64,000 nucleotides of DNA from Leptodactylus fallax (GCA_947044405.1 CAMRHE010000197.1:2170001-2234000); one strand, 5' to 3'; counted from the stretch's first letter, positions 23,873 to 35,982 are shown. Made by a program: numbers and translations. Notes: generated by a model from the sequence alone, not told the origin.

Positions 23873-24180
23873 GTTTATTATCCCTCGTAAACTCTAAATC
23901 TGGTTTGTACCCTCATATACGCTCGCACAGTTTATACATTTCCTTCCTGCCGCAGCCAGTTATGTTCTAATGATTTGGCGATTTTTGGGGGCTTTTGTCT
24001 TCACATTGTATGAGCTATATTTTCTTTATTTCTCTGGTGATGTAGCCATATGAGGGCTTGTTGTTTGCAGTATGAGATGTATTTTTTAATGACATCATTT
24101 TTAGGTGCTTACAACTTATTAAATAAATTTTATTAACTCTTTCTTGGTGGATTAAAAAACAACCCCATCAATTCTGGCAC
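23873..24180 (-). repeat. Inverted 308-bp duplicate of part of X2
   Basis: This segment is the reverse complement of 25333-25639 with only about nine differences by eye. It lies outside the TTAA end of X2, about 1.15 kb from its partner. The junctions are sharp: a truncated Tc1 end on the left and unrelated sequence on the right. Confidence 0.85.
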
Positions 24181-24355
24181 AGCCAGGCTCTTAATCCCTG
24201 CCATGTAGAGATCTTCGACTCCCCAATTCCTTCTCTCAATGGGTTAATAAAGTCAATGACATCTGTAGGATGAAAGAATTGCCACACTGGAACACCATGT
24301 CCAGACTTACATTTCTCAAGACTTGGACCCCATGGTTATCGATTAACCCCTTCAC

Positions 24356-24387
24356 ACATTCTCACGTACATGTACGTGGGAGAATGT
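24356..24387 (+). other. Subterminal hairpin of X2
   Basis: ACATTCTC pairs with GAGAATGT around the self-complementary ACGTACATGTACGT. A comparable hairpin (CATACTATTACG with CGTAATAGTATG) lies at the same place in X3 (43603-43656). Confidence 0.75.
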
Positions 24388-24678
24388 GATTAGTTACCGC
24401 ATCCCCACGTACAGGTACGTGACGGTGATCGAGCGGGCTCAGAAGCAGAGCCCGTGCGATCACCGCGGGAGCCCGGCTGTATTTGACAATACAATAGCGA
24501 CCGCGGCATCCAAGGGGTTCCGCCATCTTGCCGCCCCCCCCCCCCCCGGCACCCCCCCGCGGCGAGATCGGGGGGTGCCGATATCGATAATCTGCAGCCC
24601 GGGGTCTGCCAAGTGACCCCACTACCTGGTTGATCCTGCCGAGACCAGCTGTGTTTCCATAGCGCTGACTTCCTGTAC

Positions 24679-24716
24679 AGACTGCAAGACACTTGCATGC
24701 TCGTGTCTTGCAGTCT
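24679..24716 (+). other. 14-bp perfect hairpin in X2
   Basis: AGACTGCAAGACAC (24679-24692) pairs exactly with GTGTCTTGCAGTCT (24703-24716) around a 10-base loop. In X3 the matching hairpin (43945-43982) has a G-C pair replaced by T-A. Confidence 0.85.
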
Positions 24717-24723
24717 ATAGTAC

Positions 24724-24753
24724 TGAGCCAGAGGTCAAAGCATCTCTGGCTCA
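24724..24753 (+). other. Second hairpin of X2
   Basis: TGAGCCAGAG pairs with CTCTGGCTCA around a 10-base loop, eight bases after the previous hairpin. The downstream strand resembles a pol III B-box (GGTTCAA type) in X1 and X3 but not here. Confidence 0.75.
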
Positions 24754-27299
24754 AGTGTCCTAATGGGACACATGAAAAAGTAAAAAAAGTGAAAAAATAA
24801 ATAAATAAAGTATGTGAAAAAAATTAATAAAAGAATAAAGCCCCAAAAATTCCCTTTTCCTATATAAAATGAATTAAATAAAAAATAAACCTAAAAATTA
24901 ATAAAAACAATACATATTTGGTATCGCCGCATCCGTAACAACCTGTAAAATAAAACTGAAACCATATTTAATGTACACAGTGAACGTCGGGGAAAAAAAA
25001 ACGCCAAAAGTAATGATTTTTCGCCATCTCACCTTACAAAATATGCCATAAAAAGTGATCAAAAAGTCATATGTACCCCAAAACAGTACCAAAAAAAAGC
25101 CCTAAACCAACTCTCTAAACTGAAAAATAAAAATGCTACGCATCTTAGAAGATGGCGATGCAAAAAAAAATTGATTTATGTCCCCAAATGGGTTTTTGTT
25201 CTGCAAAATTGGTATTGCATAAAAAAACAAAATAAGTGAGGTATCGCCATAATCGTACCGACCCGCAGAATAAAGATAACATGTTACTTACGCTCTACGC
25301 TGCACGGTGAAAAATTTAAACGGTAAAACGCAGTGCCAGAATTGATGGGGTTGTTTTTTAATCCACCAAGAAAGAGTTAATAAAATTTATTTAATAAGTT
25401 GTAAGCACCTAAAAATGATGTCATTAAAAAATACATCTCATACTGCAAACAACAAGCCCTCATATGGCTACATCACCAGAGAAATAAAGAAAATATAGCT
25501 CGTACAATGTGAAGATAAAAAACCCCAAAAATCGCCAAATCATTAGAACAAAACTGGCTGCGGCAGGAAGGGAATGTATAAACTGTGCGAGCGTATATGA
25601 GGGTACAAACCAGATTTAGAGCTTACGAGGAATAATAAACCAGAAGTGACCCCCAGAGTGACCTCCCCAATAATAGGAACTACTGGGGAAATAGTAGGGA
25701 ATTTAGTGTACCCAATGTTCTACGCACAGCTTACATATTCACTTTTCCCCATCCGCTGTGCAGTCACGTCTGGGATACTAATGCTCGGTGCACTTTTCAA
25801 AATGGGGTCATTCCCTAGGGGATTCCACTTTACTGGTACTTTAGAGGCTCTGCAAACATGACATGGCATCCAGATCCCAAACATCTGAATCTGCGCTCCA
25901 AAAGCCACATAGCGCTCCTTCCTTTCTGTGCCCTACTGTGTTCCCAAACTGCAGTTTATACCCACATGTATTACACTTGTCGTACCCAGAATAATGTACT
26001 TAATGTCTTATGTGGGTATAAACTGCTGTTTGGGCACAGCCGAGCACAGAAGGGAAGGAGCGCTATTTGGTTTTTGGACGCCATTGCACTTTTGCAGAGC
26101 TGAAATGCCAGTACAGTGGAATCCCCTGACATGTCACCCCATTTTGGAAACTACACCCCTGAAGGAATTTATCCTGGGGTACAGTGAGCATTTTTAACCC
26201 CCAAGTGTTGCTATAATTTATTATCCATAAATGAATACGCAGCTGATGGTGAAAGGTGAAAATGACAATTTATCCAGGAATACGACAATTCAGTGCGTAA
26301 TATGTTGTGCCCGGCTTGTATCAGAGATGAACGCTCCAAAAGCTGTTGTGCCCAGGATCCCCGCTCACCAGTTTTTGGAGTGTGTGTCTGTGCAGACATA
26401 AACTGGGCACAACATATTGGGCACTGAAATGGCGTATCTATAGAAAAATTTCATTTTTAACTTTTCATTATCAGCTGCGCATTCATTTCTGGAAATTAAA
26501 AGAATGCAACACTTAAGGGTTAATAATGCTCGCTACCCCACTTGATAAATCCCTTGAAGGGTATAGTTTCCAAAATGGGGTGACATGTCTGCGGATTCCA
26601 CTTTACTGTCAATTCATGGGCTCTGCAAAAGTGGCATGGTGTCCAAAAAGCAAACTGTGCTCAAAAAAACAAAATAGCGCTCCTTCCCTTCTGTGCCCGG
26701 CTGTGCCCAAACAGCAGTTTATACCCACATATGGCATTGTTAAGTACGTTATCCTGGGCACACCAGTGTCATACATGTGGGCATAAACTGTCATTTGGGC
26801 ACACAGCAGGGCGCAAATGTGAAGGAGTGCTATGTGCTTTTGGAGCGCATATTTAGATTGTTGTTTTTTTGGACGCCATGTCACATTTGCAGAGACCCTA
26901 AAATTGCCCCTACAAAATGGGGGTCACTTCTTGGGGAATTCCAATTTACTGGCACCTCCAGGGCTCTGCAAAAACAACATGGCGACGAGAAAGTACTCCA
27001 AAAGCTAAAAAAACACAGTGCTCCTTCCCTTCTGAGCCCTGCTGTGTGCCCAAGCAGCAGTTTATACCCACATATTTAATTTTTTTGTCCCCGGGATAGC
27101 CCACTTAATAGTTTTAGGAGTTAACGTCTCTGATGCCACAAAGTGGCCGCAACGTATTAGGCACTGAAATTGGATATTTCTTTAAAAACTTTAATTTTCA
27201 CTTTGTACATTAATTTTTGGGAAGCAGTTTTAGGCTCAAAATCATAATATCCCTTGATACATTCCTTGAGAGGTATAGTTTCTAAAATGGGGTCACTTT

Positions 27300-28700
27300 T
27301 AAGAGGTTTCCATTGTACTGGTACTTTAGGGGCTCTGCAAATGAGACATGGCACCTGAAAACTATTCCATCCACATCTGCCCTCCAAAAGCCAAATAGCG
27401 CTCTTTCCATTCTGAGCCCCACCATGTACCCATACAGCAGTTTATGACCACATATGGGGCATTTCTGTGTTCAGAAGAAATTGTGTAACAAACTGTGGGG
27501 TGTTTTTTCTTCTTTAACCACTTGCAAAAATTAAAAATATGTCACTAAATGGACGGTTTATTGGAAAAAAGTAATTTTACATTTTTACGTCCCTAAATCA
27601 ATAAAATCTGTGAAACAGCTGTGAGGTCAAAATGCTCACTATACACTAAGATAAATTCTATGAGGGGTGTAGTTTTCAAAATGGGGTCACTTTTTGGGGG
27701 TTTGTATTGTATTGGTACTTTTGGGGCTCTGCAAATGCGACATGGCACCTGAAAACTATTCCAGCAAAATCTGCCCTCCAAAAGCTAAATAGCGCTCTTT
27801 CCATTCTGAGCCCTGCCATGTACCCATGCAGCAGATTACAACCACATATGGGGCATTTCTGTGTTCAGGAGAAATTGTGTAACCAACTTTGGGGAGCTTT
27901 TTCTCCTTTGTCCTCTTGTGAAAATGAAAAATTTGGGGCTAAATTGACGGTTTATTGGAAAAAAAGTAATTTTTCATTTTAATGTCCCAATGTTAATAAC
28001 ATTTGTGAAACAGCTGTAGGGTCAAAATGCTCACTATACCCTTGATATGTTCTGTGAGGGGTGTAGTTTTCAAAATGGGGTCACTTTTAGGGGGCTTCCA
28101 CTGTATTGGTACTTTGGGGGCTCTGCAAATGCGACATGGTACCTGAAAACTATTCCACCAAAATCTGCCTTTCAAAAGCCAAATAGCGCTCTTTCCATTC
28201 TGAGCCCTGCCATGTACCCATACAGCAGATTACGACCACATATGGGGTGTTGCCTTGTTCAGGAGCAATTGTTTTGCAGACTGTGGGGTGCTTTTTCTCC
28301 TTTAACCCCTTGTGAAAATGAAAACTTTGGGGATAAAGCAACATTTTAGTAATGTTTCATTTATACATCCCAGTGTTAGCAAAATCTGTGAAACGGCTGT
28401 AACGTCAAAATGCTCACTATACCCCTTGATGAATTCTGTGAGGGGTGTAGTTTCCAAAATGGGGTCACTTTTTGGGGTTTTCCTTTGTATTGGTACTCTA
28501 GGGGATTTGCAAATGAGACATGGCACCTGAAAACTATTCCAGCAAAATCTGCTTTTCAGACGCCCAGTGTCACTCCTTCCCTTCCGTGCGCTGCCATTCG
28601 CCCAAACATCAGTTTACACCCACTTGTGGGGTATTTCCGTGCTCGGGAGAAATTGCATAACAAACTGTGAGATGCATTTTCTCCTTTAACCCTTTGTGAA
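27300..28700 (+). repeat. ~390-bp direct repeats inside X2
   Basis: The block GGGGCTCTGCAAATGAGACA, followed by GGCACCTGAAAACTATTCC, recurs near 27327, 27723, 28118 and 28500. Each unit also holds a TTTCCATTCTGAGCCC-type block, a CATATGGGG block and ATTGACGGTTTATTGG or a relative. More diverged units precede it from about 25800. The same array is present in X4 (50230-50760). Confidence 0.85.
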
Positions 28701-29365
28701 TGTGTTAATTTTAGGGCTAAATTAAGGAATTAGTGGGAAAAAATTAAATGTCTAAATTTCACCTCCATATTGTTTTAATTCCAGTGAAATGTTTAAAGGG
28801 TTAACAAACTTCCCAAATGTTATTTTGAATTATTTGAGGGGTGCAGTTTTGAAAATGGGGTCATTTATGGGGGTTTCTAATATATAGGCCATTATAATCC
28901 TCTTCAGAAGTGAAGTGGTCCCTAAAAAATTAGTTTGGGAAATTTTCTTGTAAATCTGCAAAATTGCTGTTACACTTGTAAGCTTTCTAACATCCAAAAT
29001 CAATTACAGGACGATTAAAAGATGATGCCGATATATAGCAGAGATATGGTAGATAATATGTATTAATGTATTTGGGTGGTATGACTATCTGTCTGAAAAG
29101 CAGAGCATTTCACATTTTGAAAATTGCGATTTTTTTTTTCCAAATTTCCATCAAATTTCCTATTTTTTTTATAAATAAATACAAAAATATTCATTAGTGT
29201 TTACCACTAACATGAAGTACAATGTGTCACGAAAAAACAGTCTCAAAATCACTTGTGTAAGTTAAGTCGTCTCAAAGTTATTGCCATATAAAGTGACACA
29301 TGTCAGTTTTGAAAAACGAGGCCTGGTCCTTAATGCATTTTTGGGCTCGGTCTTGAAGGGGTTAA

Positions 29366-30876
29366 ACAGACACTCTTTGAGCAATAGCCATGCATATTCA
29401 CCCTCACTGCCCACTTGACTATTTATACTGAAACAACTACGGCTGGCCCATACTCACTCCCAATCTACACTTCTGACCCCCCACCTCCTTGGCCTGGCTG
29501 CTTTGTTATTTCTGGTCATGCAAACCCCCCACCCAATCCTCCATCCACACCCCTCTCTCTGCCTCTCCCGGTTCTCTCCTCTTTCTCCCCCTCCTCGTTT
29601 ATAAATAAAATTTGAGTATGGTATTTCACATTTCTGCTTGCAATTTTGCATGCATGCATGTATGAATGTTTACTGCATCTTTTGTATGTAGTACTCAATA
29701 AAAACAGTTTTGAAAGAAAGAAACATATTTGCACCTAAAACTCATATTCAATTGTACATTCACACACAAAAGACATATAAAATGATAGATAAAAGTGTAT
29801 ACAATTTATATATACTGCAAACATCAACTACAACAAGAGTTCATACTCTCAAAAACCACTGATACAGAAGACAAGCAATATTTTGCTGTTATTCACTAAA
29901 ATGTAAAAAAATCTATACTGCACATAGCATAACTGTGACTGTGATACCAAAATCTAACTTTTTTTTTAGATTGCACAGCATACCGTATATAAAAACACAG
30001 CTTAATATTTCATATATACAACCATCTTTATGCTACTGTGCAGCAAAAAGGGATTACAAGAAAAAATTGCACAAAAATTCAAATTTGCCATTTAATTGCA
30101 TGCTCAAGCAGTCCCTTTCTGCAAAAAAAATGTACTTTCCAAAAAACTGCAAGATGTAAGAAACTCAAACATACCACACATATACATATTTACAGCTGCA
30201 GGTGTTCAAGAAATGCCAAAATGGCAGAAATGCAAGAATTTTTGAGCATGCAAATTAAATAGGGGCTTACATAAGAATATAATTTTCTATCCCCTTATAA
30301 AAATGATAACTTTAATGAATAATTATAATATCTATACCTAACTAATATGATAACTAGAGCCGGTTTCAGATTGGCGTAACATGGCCGCTTTATTGCTAAC
30401 ATATTATGGACGTAACCTCTGAAGTTCCTGCAGTTCAACATTACTGGTATTAGAGAGCCATAATTCTAGATCTGATGACCTATTGGAAGTCCAGGTGTTT
30501 CGTTTGTACTGTGGGTGCAAAAGAAAAAAAAAAAATCATTATTGCTATTATTTTAGTGTATAACGGATATCGCCAGAGAGGCGGTCGGCAAATTTTACTC
30601 TATAAAGATCAGGTATAGACAGGACAGGGTCAAATGTAAACTTTGTTGATGACTTTATTTATGTGTTGTGTAAGTTTTTGGTGCAACAATTTTGGCGCTG
30701 CGACCTGGACGATGGTAAACGTCTGGGTCACAGCGCCAATAAACTTCCTGGTTATGTTCAGAAGGGTATTACATAAGAATAACCCTGGGATTAGGCTCAG
30801 AGGGGTATTACATTGTCCCTCTATGTGACAATCAGAGAGCAAAAGTATGGTATGCTCGCTGATTGATAGGAGAAGG
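29366..30876. other. Unclassified non-coding DNA
   Basis: No element recognised. 29510-29600 is pyrimidine-rich on the plus strand, which explains overlapping low-complexity frames on the minus strand. Confidence 0.4.
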
Positions 30877-30878
30877 GA

Positions 30879-31209
30879 TAAGGGTGGGTTCATAGTTGCG
30901 CCTGGATTCTGTCCGCCGTGAATCCGACTTAAATGTCGGAAAAAAGGATTGGGAAAGGATAGGGAAAGGTTTGAGACGGTTTGCTTAAAAACCCATTCAC
31001 TTGATATCCAACTTTGTTTCCGACGAAAAAAAACTGGCTTCGCGGCGTAGAGGGTGCAATCGCACACCCGCGCATTGCTTTAAAAACCCATTGAAGTGAA
31101 TGGGTTTTTAAGCAAACCATCTCAATCCTTTCCCTATCCTTTCCCAATCCTTTTTTCCGACATTTAGGTCAGATTCAAGGCGGACAAAGTCAAGTGTGCA
31201 CCCACCCTA
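30879..31209. repeat. Foldback MITE with GGGTGGG ends
   Basis: The two arms are long inverted copies: GGATTGGGAAAGGATAGGGA on the left (30946) and its complement on the right (from 31124), with GAATGGGTTTTTAAGCAAAC near the centre. Both ends show TAA next to GGGTGGG or its complement, which would fit a PIF/Harbinger-type TWA duplication, but this is weak. Confidence 0.7.
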
Positions 31210-31401
31210 ACATGGACAGAAGTCCATGCTACCACCCCCCCCCCCGGGGTCACATATAGGTTATGTACAGATGATGATGCACAGACAATGATGCAGCTGT
31301 GCTCCTTTGCCCCTCCTCCAAGCTGCTGCCTGAGGCTGGAGGGGGGAGGACACTTTAGAGCCCCATATCTCAGGATCCATTATGGAATTGAATTTATTTA
31401 A

Positions 31402-31895
31402 AGGGGTATTCCCACGAACATAACCATTTTTAAATTTGTAGATAATTAAAAGTTAAACATTTTTGCAAATATAAGTTATTAAACATTTTGCAGAGTTTTA
31501 AAGATTTTCTCTAAATATCTTGTGGTCACAGTCTTGTTGTCTTGATCAGTTGCCAATGGATACGACCATGAATGCAGGATCTTTCTAAGGTCAGAAAATC
31601 AGCAATGGTTTCCTTATCATAGCCGGGATATCTTCTGATACATGTAGTGTCCCTGCCTGATAACTTAGCTACAATAAGAAAATCATGGCTGGGTTTTTGA
31701 CAAGTCCCAGACCATATAAAGTTTCTGCATTTGTGGTCGTATCCATTGGCAATCGATCAAGACAACAGACTGTCACCATTAAGATAGAGGAAATCTTTAA
31801 CACTCTGCAGAATTTTTAACTACTTATATTTGCAAAAATTTTAACTTTTAATTATCTACAAATATAGATTTGGTTATGTTCATGAGAATACCCCA
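31402..31895. mobile_element. TTAA-flanked MITE, Kolobok-like, 494 bp
   Basis: TTAA at 31398-31401 and 31896-31899 flanks ends AGGGGTATTCCCACGAACAT (left) and TGGGGTATTCTCATGAACAT (right, complement). The inverted repeats extend about 60 bp (through TTAATTATCTACAAAT) and weaker pairing covers most of the element. Non-coding. TTAA with GGGG-type ends is known for Kolobok and piggyBac MITEs in frogs. Relatives occur at 34536 and 38555. Confidence 0.8.
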
Positions 31896-31899
31896 TTAA

Positions 31900-33204
31900 G
31901 GCAAATTTACATTGTTGTATTTTGGTGTTTTGTGCATTTTTTTTTCAAAACACAGCATGCAGGCATTTCAGTCTAGGGTTATTTCCCTAGACTTCTCTAT
32001 AGAACTTTAAAAAAAAAAGACATTTCATATGTTACAACATTTTTAGTAAGCCACCAAAACCATTTGTAAAAATGCTATGAAAAATTCTAGAAATTCATGA
32101 TGTGCGTGTGAAGGAGCTATATATAGTTCATTTTTACAGGGGCTCTAGTGAACGGATGGACAATTGATTCTTATGCTTGAAGTGATGCTAATAAACTTTG
32201 CTGTAGGGTATGCTTGGAGGTCTGTTTTTTCCAAGGCCAAAGTGACTCAATCATTGTGACTCACACACATCTTCTGATTATATAGTTCAGGGACATTCGT
32301 GCTTCATTTAGTAAAATTATATTTCAATTTGCTTTTATTAGAAACACTTAGAAAATATTTTTGGCTTCACATTTTATCACATTTTTGCTTTTGAATTTAT
32401 GCCTAAAGCATTGCTGGCAGAACTTAGAAAAGTAATCAGTCAGCAGCTTTGAGCCTTCTTTCCCTCAGCTGCCTTTATGATGCAGCTCACAGCTGATTAG
32501 ATTTTTTTTTCCTTTTTTTGTCTTTACATCCTCTTGGTCCTTCCACTGCCATGCAGCCAGGGCTTTCTGGACAGCAGGACATCTAAGATCCAATAAATCT
32601 GAAACCTGTCTAGGTGCTGCTTCATTTATCAAGAGGCCTAATTTACCAAGGCCCTTCAGACTAATTGCAGATTTGCAGGAAAATGCTGAGAGTGTAGAAC
32701 AGTGCATTGTGAATGTCCCTTGCCATATTTTTGCTAATGTGTTTCATCTGGAGTGCATAAAGAGACAGGGAAGCGGGTTTTAGACACAGTACTTTGGGGC
32801 TAATCCAGTTAAATGATTAGTCCTAAAAATCTGAAATGATGTCATTTTCCCTGCAGTCCTCTGCCAGCTGCCTCATGTGCTTCGCTATGAAGAATATTCA
32901 GTTCCACAGTGTCTTCCATGGAATTGTATACAAGTGCTTGATGACTTGTTTAGTCTTGTGACATAGCATTTAGCAGCTTTCATTTGTAATAATGTAACTG
33001 TTACCAAATGCACTAGCAATGCACAGCTGCACCATATTTCTACATAAAATACTTGTGCACTGAACGAATAGATGTTTTATAGTGCTTAGTTACAGTGTAT
33101 ACTACATTCACTACTGTTTAATGTAGTTTTCATCTTCCTAAGCATCCAGATCATCTTCTTTTTCTAAATTAATACTTTTTTATATCTCAGCTGTGAAATA
33201 CCTT
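31900..33204. other. Mostly unique non-coding DNA
   Basis: No repeat end or coding motif is recognised in 32150-33200, which is less AT-monotonous than its surroundings. It could hold a conserved non-coding element; this cannot be decided from one genome. Confidence 0.35.
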
Positions 33205-33560
33205 TTAGACTAAGGCCAACATTGCAGAAATGCTGTGTTTTTGGAAAAAACAATGCTTTTTACAGCACCAGCAAAGTGAGGCTAAGGCCCCACGTGGCAT
33301 TCAGCAGGAAACAAGTGCTGCGGGAAATACCACAACGCATTGCTGTTCTTCCTGCAGCTCTTTGCACAGAAAGTTAATAGAGGTTTCCTCTACGCACTTT
33401 CTGCTTCAATTATACATATAGGAAAACCGCCAATGTTTCCGTAGGTATAATTGACATGCTGCGATTTCCAAAACTGCTGTGACTGTAAAATGCAGCAGTT
33501 GTTTCTGCCACGGGCAAAGCGAGGTGTTTATGCCATGGACTGAATGAGATTTTGTTTAGT
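33205..33560. repeat. Degraded interspersed repeat (GGCCCCACGTGGC type)
   Basis: Contains GGCTAAGGCCCCACGTGGCA followed by alternating GCAGAAA/GCAGTT and TTGCGT-like blocks, a pattern common to old amphibian DNA elements. Ends and duplications are not clear. Confidence 0.4.
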
Positions 33561-33813
33561 CATACTTACACATTGCAAGGAAAAAAAAGCAGTGGAAATG
33601 CAACGTTTTCAAAAATGCATGTGTTTTTGAAAAGCATAGCATGTTAATTTTAGCTGCACAATCACAAGAAGTTTCCCAATGTATTTAATAGAACAAAAAT
33701 GTAGATAAAAATGCAACAAAACTCAATGAAAAACCCTGCGGAAAAAAATCGCTTGTGCTTTTTTTTCTTTAGTATTTTTTTACAGTTTTTTTTTTTTTTT
33801 TAATGCTATATTG

Positions 33814-34513
33814 CAGGGGTCAGCAACCTTTTTAGTCTGGAGTGCCGATTTGGGAAAAAAAAAATCAAAAGATGAAGTCCTCAGTGTGCCATGTAATAAT
33901 TGTAAGGGTGTCGCCCTCCTACATCGGTGATTGCCAACAGGGGGGCGTCAACACTCTAGAAGTATTTAGAAGGATGATCCCATGCCTTTATGCAATGTTA
34001 TCTGCGTCCTTAAGATGTTTTTTGAGTTTTGGTAAAAGTTATTTGATAGGGGTGTTCCAAGGAATTTTTTTTTTCCAGGGGACCCGGAGTCTGAAAAGGT
34101 TGGGAAACGCTGTCCTACATGAAAGTCATATAACGCAAAGAATAACTGTAACCAGTTAGTTAGTAAATTGAGCTTATATTTCAATGTGATCCCTTAGCAA
34201 AATGATTCAAATTTGGACTGGACATGGGGCTCAGTGTAAATTTTTACAGTCTTATTGAAATGAATGAAGGCAAATTTAGCTGCCATATTATACTTTGCAC
34301 AGGTAATTTCTGACCTTTGACTATGGACACTTAGACACTGTGCCTCATGTTCCCACCACCTCCCGTCCGATTGCATTTACATGGATGATTAGAGAGAGAT
34401 TGCCGCCTGGAGCAGCACTGCTATTTGTTTAAAACAGCAGAGAGAGTCCTGTGCCAGGTAGATATGCCTTGGGTGCTGATTCCAGCATCAGTTCTGGGGG
34501 TTGCTGACCCCTG
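33814..34513. mobile_element. Non-autonomous hAT element, 700 bp
   Basis: Ends CAGGGGTCAGCAACC and GGTTGCTGACCCCTG are perfect 15-bp inverted copies, flanked by an exact 8-bp duplication CTATATTG at 33806-33813 and 34514-34521. CAGGGG ends and an 8-bp duplication place it in the hAT superfamily. There is no transposase. Around 33906-34115 it appears to contain part of a second, unrelated repeat. Confidence 0.9.
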
Positions 34514-34535
34514 CTATATTGGGTCTTAGCCATAA

Positions 34536-34900
34536 AGGGGTATTCCCATCTCAAGTTCTCCTAAACTGCTAGCTTATGTAAATTCAAGAATTTTCCTAAT
34601 TACATTGCTTTAGAAATGTTGCTTTGTTTACCTGCTATGTTAGATTATTGCTCCCCATTATTTACACAACATTGTCAAGGTACCCAGCTTGTTATCTGAT
34701 CTCAGGTTGAATGACGTGACTCACTACTCTCTGGAGGGGAGGGGGGCTGAGTTAGCTAATTGCAGTTTGTTGATAAAAGTCTTGGACAGTGTCTGTTATC
34801 TCTCTATGTAAACACAAAGATAACATTGAGTTTATTGCAAGCTGTCCGCCCTGACAACATGTGAGTTTTTTTTTCTATGCAAACCTGTAAAATTTAATAT
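34536..34900 (+). repeat. One end of a Kolobok-like MITE
   Basis: Begins AAAGGGGTATTCCCATCTC, resembling the end of the element at 31402. The matching right end was not found, so it is truncated or too diverged. Confidence 0.5.
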
Positions 34901-35278
34901 ACATTTCCCGTGCATATTATTTGATCTGCACTTATGTTAGATTTTTTGTAATCATAATAAATAATCTGTCATGGAAAAGGCAATGTCTATATCTACTGAC
35001 GTACTTCACAATGTCCTGTCCATCAAACAGTCAAAGCCCACTCACCAGCTTGTTGAAGAATACAGGAAGTGAGAAAAAAAGAGAGCAGGCAAACTGGTGA
35101 AACAGGGAGATGGGAAAACCCATTTGTAAAGAGATTTCCCCCAAAAAAATCCACTTATGCTATAAATGTCTAATATGGTTTTCTGTGTGCCCTTTAGATA
35201 GCATTGGAAAAAGTTACCAGCTCCCCATTTCATCAGCAACTACTGTATACACAGCAATAATGGCTGCAACTTGTTTAA

Positions 35279-35687
35279 CCCTTTCCCGACATCTGCCATA
35301 ATATTATCCGCCGTAGTATTATATAGAAGACACCCTGCGCTAATGCCCGCGATCAGTGCCCGCAATTTTACCGGCAGCTCGCGGGCGTCGCCATTTTGCC
35401 GGGGATCGCTGGCACCCGGAGCAAGCTATGACAGCCGGGAGCCTTGTGAAGGCCGTAAAAGCGAAGCCCGTAAGAAGTCGCACAAATGCACTTTTTCATC
35501 AAATCCACCTGAATTTTTTTTTCAGCTTCCCAGTACATTATGCGGAATAATAAATGGTAGCATCATGAAAAAAAATTTTTCCCGCAAACATTGAGACCTC
35601 ATATGGCTCTGGGAACGGAAAAATAAAAAAGTTATTGGGTTTGGAAGGGGGGAGTCAAAAACTAAAAATATCACCGGCAGGAAGGGG
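35279..35687. mobile_element. TTAA-flanked MITE, 409 bp
   Basis: TTAA at 35275-35278 and 35688-35691 flanks ends CCCTTTCCCG and (complement) CCCCTTCCTG. No frame of its own is credible. The terminus resembles one near 4655-4675 in the opposite orientation (GGGAAGGGTTAA). Probably piggyBac- or Kolobok-derived. Confidence 0.75.
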
Positions 35688-35699
35688 TTAATAAGTTGC

Positions 35700-35765
35700 C
35701 TAATAATAATAATAATAAATTTTATTTATATAGTGCTAACATATTCCGCAGCACTGTACAATTTG
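35700..35765 (+). repeat. SINE-like tail with ATA repeats
   Basis: A TAA-rich microsatellite followed by TTTATATAGTGCTAACATAT and TCCGCAGCACTGTACA, a sequence block widespread in amphibians. A related block is at 53548-53690. Confidence 0.6.
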
Positions 35766-35982
35766 TGCCTAATTTGCCTTTTCCTTGACAAGTAAAGGTA
35801 GGACACTTACTGTACCCATCAGACAGGTATGGCATTTCATTTGTATATGGCATAAGGGTCTTAATTGGATTAAAAGTCAAGAAAAGTTTACTCTCAGGAG
35901 GAGTATAAAAAATGTCATATTGTAACAACCCAAACTAATGTGCCCCAAACTAATGTGAAAATATCTCAGTTGTCCTAATTAA

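Larger units (their letters stand above)
24347..29361 (+). mobile_element. X-family element, copy X2, TTAA-flanked, 5.0 kb
   Basis: Flanked by TTAA at 24343-24346 and 29362-29365, with ends CCCCTTCA and TGAAGGGG. TTAA duplications are typical of piggyBac and Kolobok elements. No transposase frame is present, so this is a large non-autonomous element or an array trapped between such ends. Inside are a subterminal hairpin (24356-24387), an 18-base match to the 5' end of 18S rRNA (24623-24640), two strong hairpins, a palindrome centred near 26350 with arms of at least 270 bp, and about four direct repeats of 383-395 bp from 27300 to 28700. The family name X is mine. Confidence 0.7.

Noticed and set aside
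24623..24640. A real 18S rRNA gene start
   Set aside because: The match ends after 18 bases and the following sequence bears no relation to 18S rRNA; kept only as a curiosity.
24362..24754. GC-rich frames of 76-130 codons at the start of X2
   Set aside because: They span the hairpins and a C run of a non-coding repeat, and the corresponding part of X3 does not keep the frames.
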